A stretch of 64,000 bases of DNA from Cordylochernes scorpioides (taxonomy: Eukaryota > Arthropoda > Arachnida > Pseudoscorpiones > Chernetidae), in NCBI GenBank assembly GCA_030710605.1, contig CP092870.1:95610941-95674940 (forward strand). The letters run 5' to 3'. A program made the translations under genes and the position numbers. The notes beneath the pieces were generated by a model. The model saw nothing but the letters and a program-made list of their open reading frames with translations, did not search any database and was not told the origin of the DNA. Of this stretch, positions 63,330 to 64,000 are shown one piece after another. How positions within the stretch are numbered: the stretch's first letter is position 1; the number at the start of each line of letters is the position of its first letter.

Positions 63330-64000
63330 CTAGCCGAATGACCCGGGCAACGCCCGGGTTTTACCCTATTAAATGTACCCTGTTTCACCCGTGGTCTCTG
63401 TTTATTGGAATTTTTCCAGATATAATTTTGTATCTGATAATCAAACATGATACAGCAAAATTTTTAAAATAGCCTATCGTCTTCCCAGTATTCTTTTACG
63501 TATGTATGGAAATTTTGGTTTGAATTAGTGAACTACTGCGAATTTGTAGACGAATGATATACACGATTAAATGTATATTACATATGGAAGATGGACGTAG
63601 TTCCCGGAGGGCACCCGCGAAGTCACTCTGCCCCCGCGCTACTGTCCAACCGGGAGCGCCCCCCGCCGTCAAAATCGCCACGCGTTCTAGAGGGCGCTGC
63701 TCGTGAGCTCAACCGGCCGGCAGCCGGGAGATCTCATTTACTCGGCGGGGGGGGGGGGGGGGGGGGCAGGGAAGTCACGTGCTGCGCCGGCAGCCAATGT
63801 GCGCCCCCCGCCGTCAAAATCGCCACGCGTTCTAGAGGGCGCTGCTCGTGAGCTAAGTCGAATAATTTGAATATATAGTTTTAATAATTGATTTATATAT
63901 ATTTTTTTAAATAGCCTATCGTCATCCCCGTTATTTTTTACCTATGTATGGAAATTTTGGTTTGAATTAGTGAACTACTGCGAATTTGTATACGGGTCAT
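63330..64000 (-). mobile_element. Helitron 3' part, runs off the window
   Basis: In reverse complement it ends ACCCGGGCGTTGCCCGGGT (hairpin), CATTCGG, CTAG before T. It shares CACCCGTGGTCTCTG with 16,510. A GC-rich duplicated insert lies at 63,590-63,855. The 5' end is outside. Confidence 0.65.
63656..63854. repeat. 54-bp direct duplication around a 20-G run
   Basis: 63,656-63,709 and 63,801-63,854 are the same 54 bp (GCGCCCCCCGCCGTCAAAAT to GGGCGCTGCTCGTGAGCT). Between them is G(20) at 63,747-63,766. Strong G-quadruplex potential. Confidence 0.85.

Overview
The window is AT-rich, repeat-dense metazoan nuclear DNA, most likely from an invertebrate. I cannot name the species. The evidence is eukaryotic element types throughout (Helitrons, a mariner, Tc1-type MITEs, a gag-only LTR element, a non-LTR ORF1, a tRNA-derived SINE), germline LOTUS-Tudor genes, a tRNA-Gly relic and a U2 snRNA fragment. 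No bacterial or viral gene organisation is seen.

Layout. 1-7 kb: a ~100-bp minisatellite, then three ~1,096-bp tandem units with decayed proline-rich reading frames, preceded by a chimeric unit containing the first 28 nt of U2 snRNA. 7.0-30.7 kb: a large imperfect inverted duplication. Its left arm is 7,033-13,962, its Helitron-filled spacer is 13,963-19,290, and its right arm is 19,291-30,670. Each arm holds one intact, intronless 498-codon LOTUS-Tudor gene (11,661-13,157 + and 19,977-21,473 -), about 96% identical in protein. The right arm is interrupted by a ~3-kb composite element flanked by an 11-bp duplication. That element carries a non-LTR ORF1 and a 259-aa membrane-protein reading frame. 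30.7-42 kb: foldback elements, a mariner with perfect TIRs but a dead transposase, and a gag-only LTR retrotransposon. 42-64 kb: mostly small foldback elements, MITEs and SINEs, plus a 3.1-kb satellite that grew inside a SINE, and a Helitron at the right edge.

The most unusual content is RNA-based. Several foldback families carry hammerhead ribozyme cores. One family (FB4, 30,664-31,235) has two copies of a canonical type I hammerhead in inverted orientation. The commonest family (FB1, e.g. 57,056-57,576) has every conserved hammerhead core nucleotide and all three helices, but in the strand order cleavage strand, GAAA strand, CUGAUGA strand. That is not a circular permutation of the known types. 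It would fold as two adjacent hairpins with doubly kissing loops, or as a canonical ribozyme only across a dimer. Base pairs in stems I, II and the extra stem IV covary between copies in this window. A second theme is that family FB3 carries inverted pairs of sequences matching the bilaterian CTCF motif.

Few cellular genes are supported: the two LOTUS-Tudor genes, the captured membrane-protein frame, and one weak hypothetical frame at 41,287-41,724. Family names FB1-FB7, MS-A and DR6 are labels used only here.
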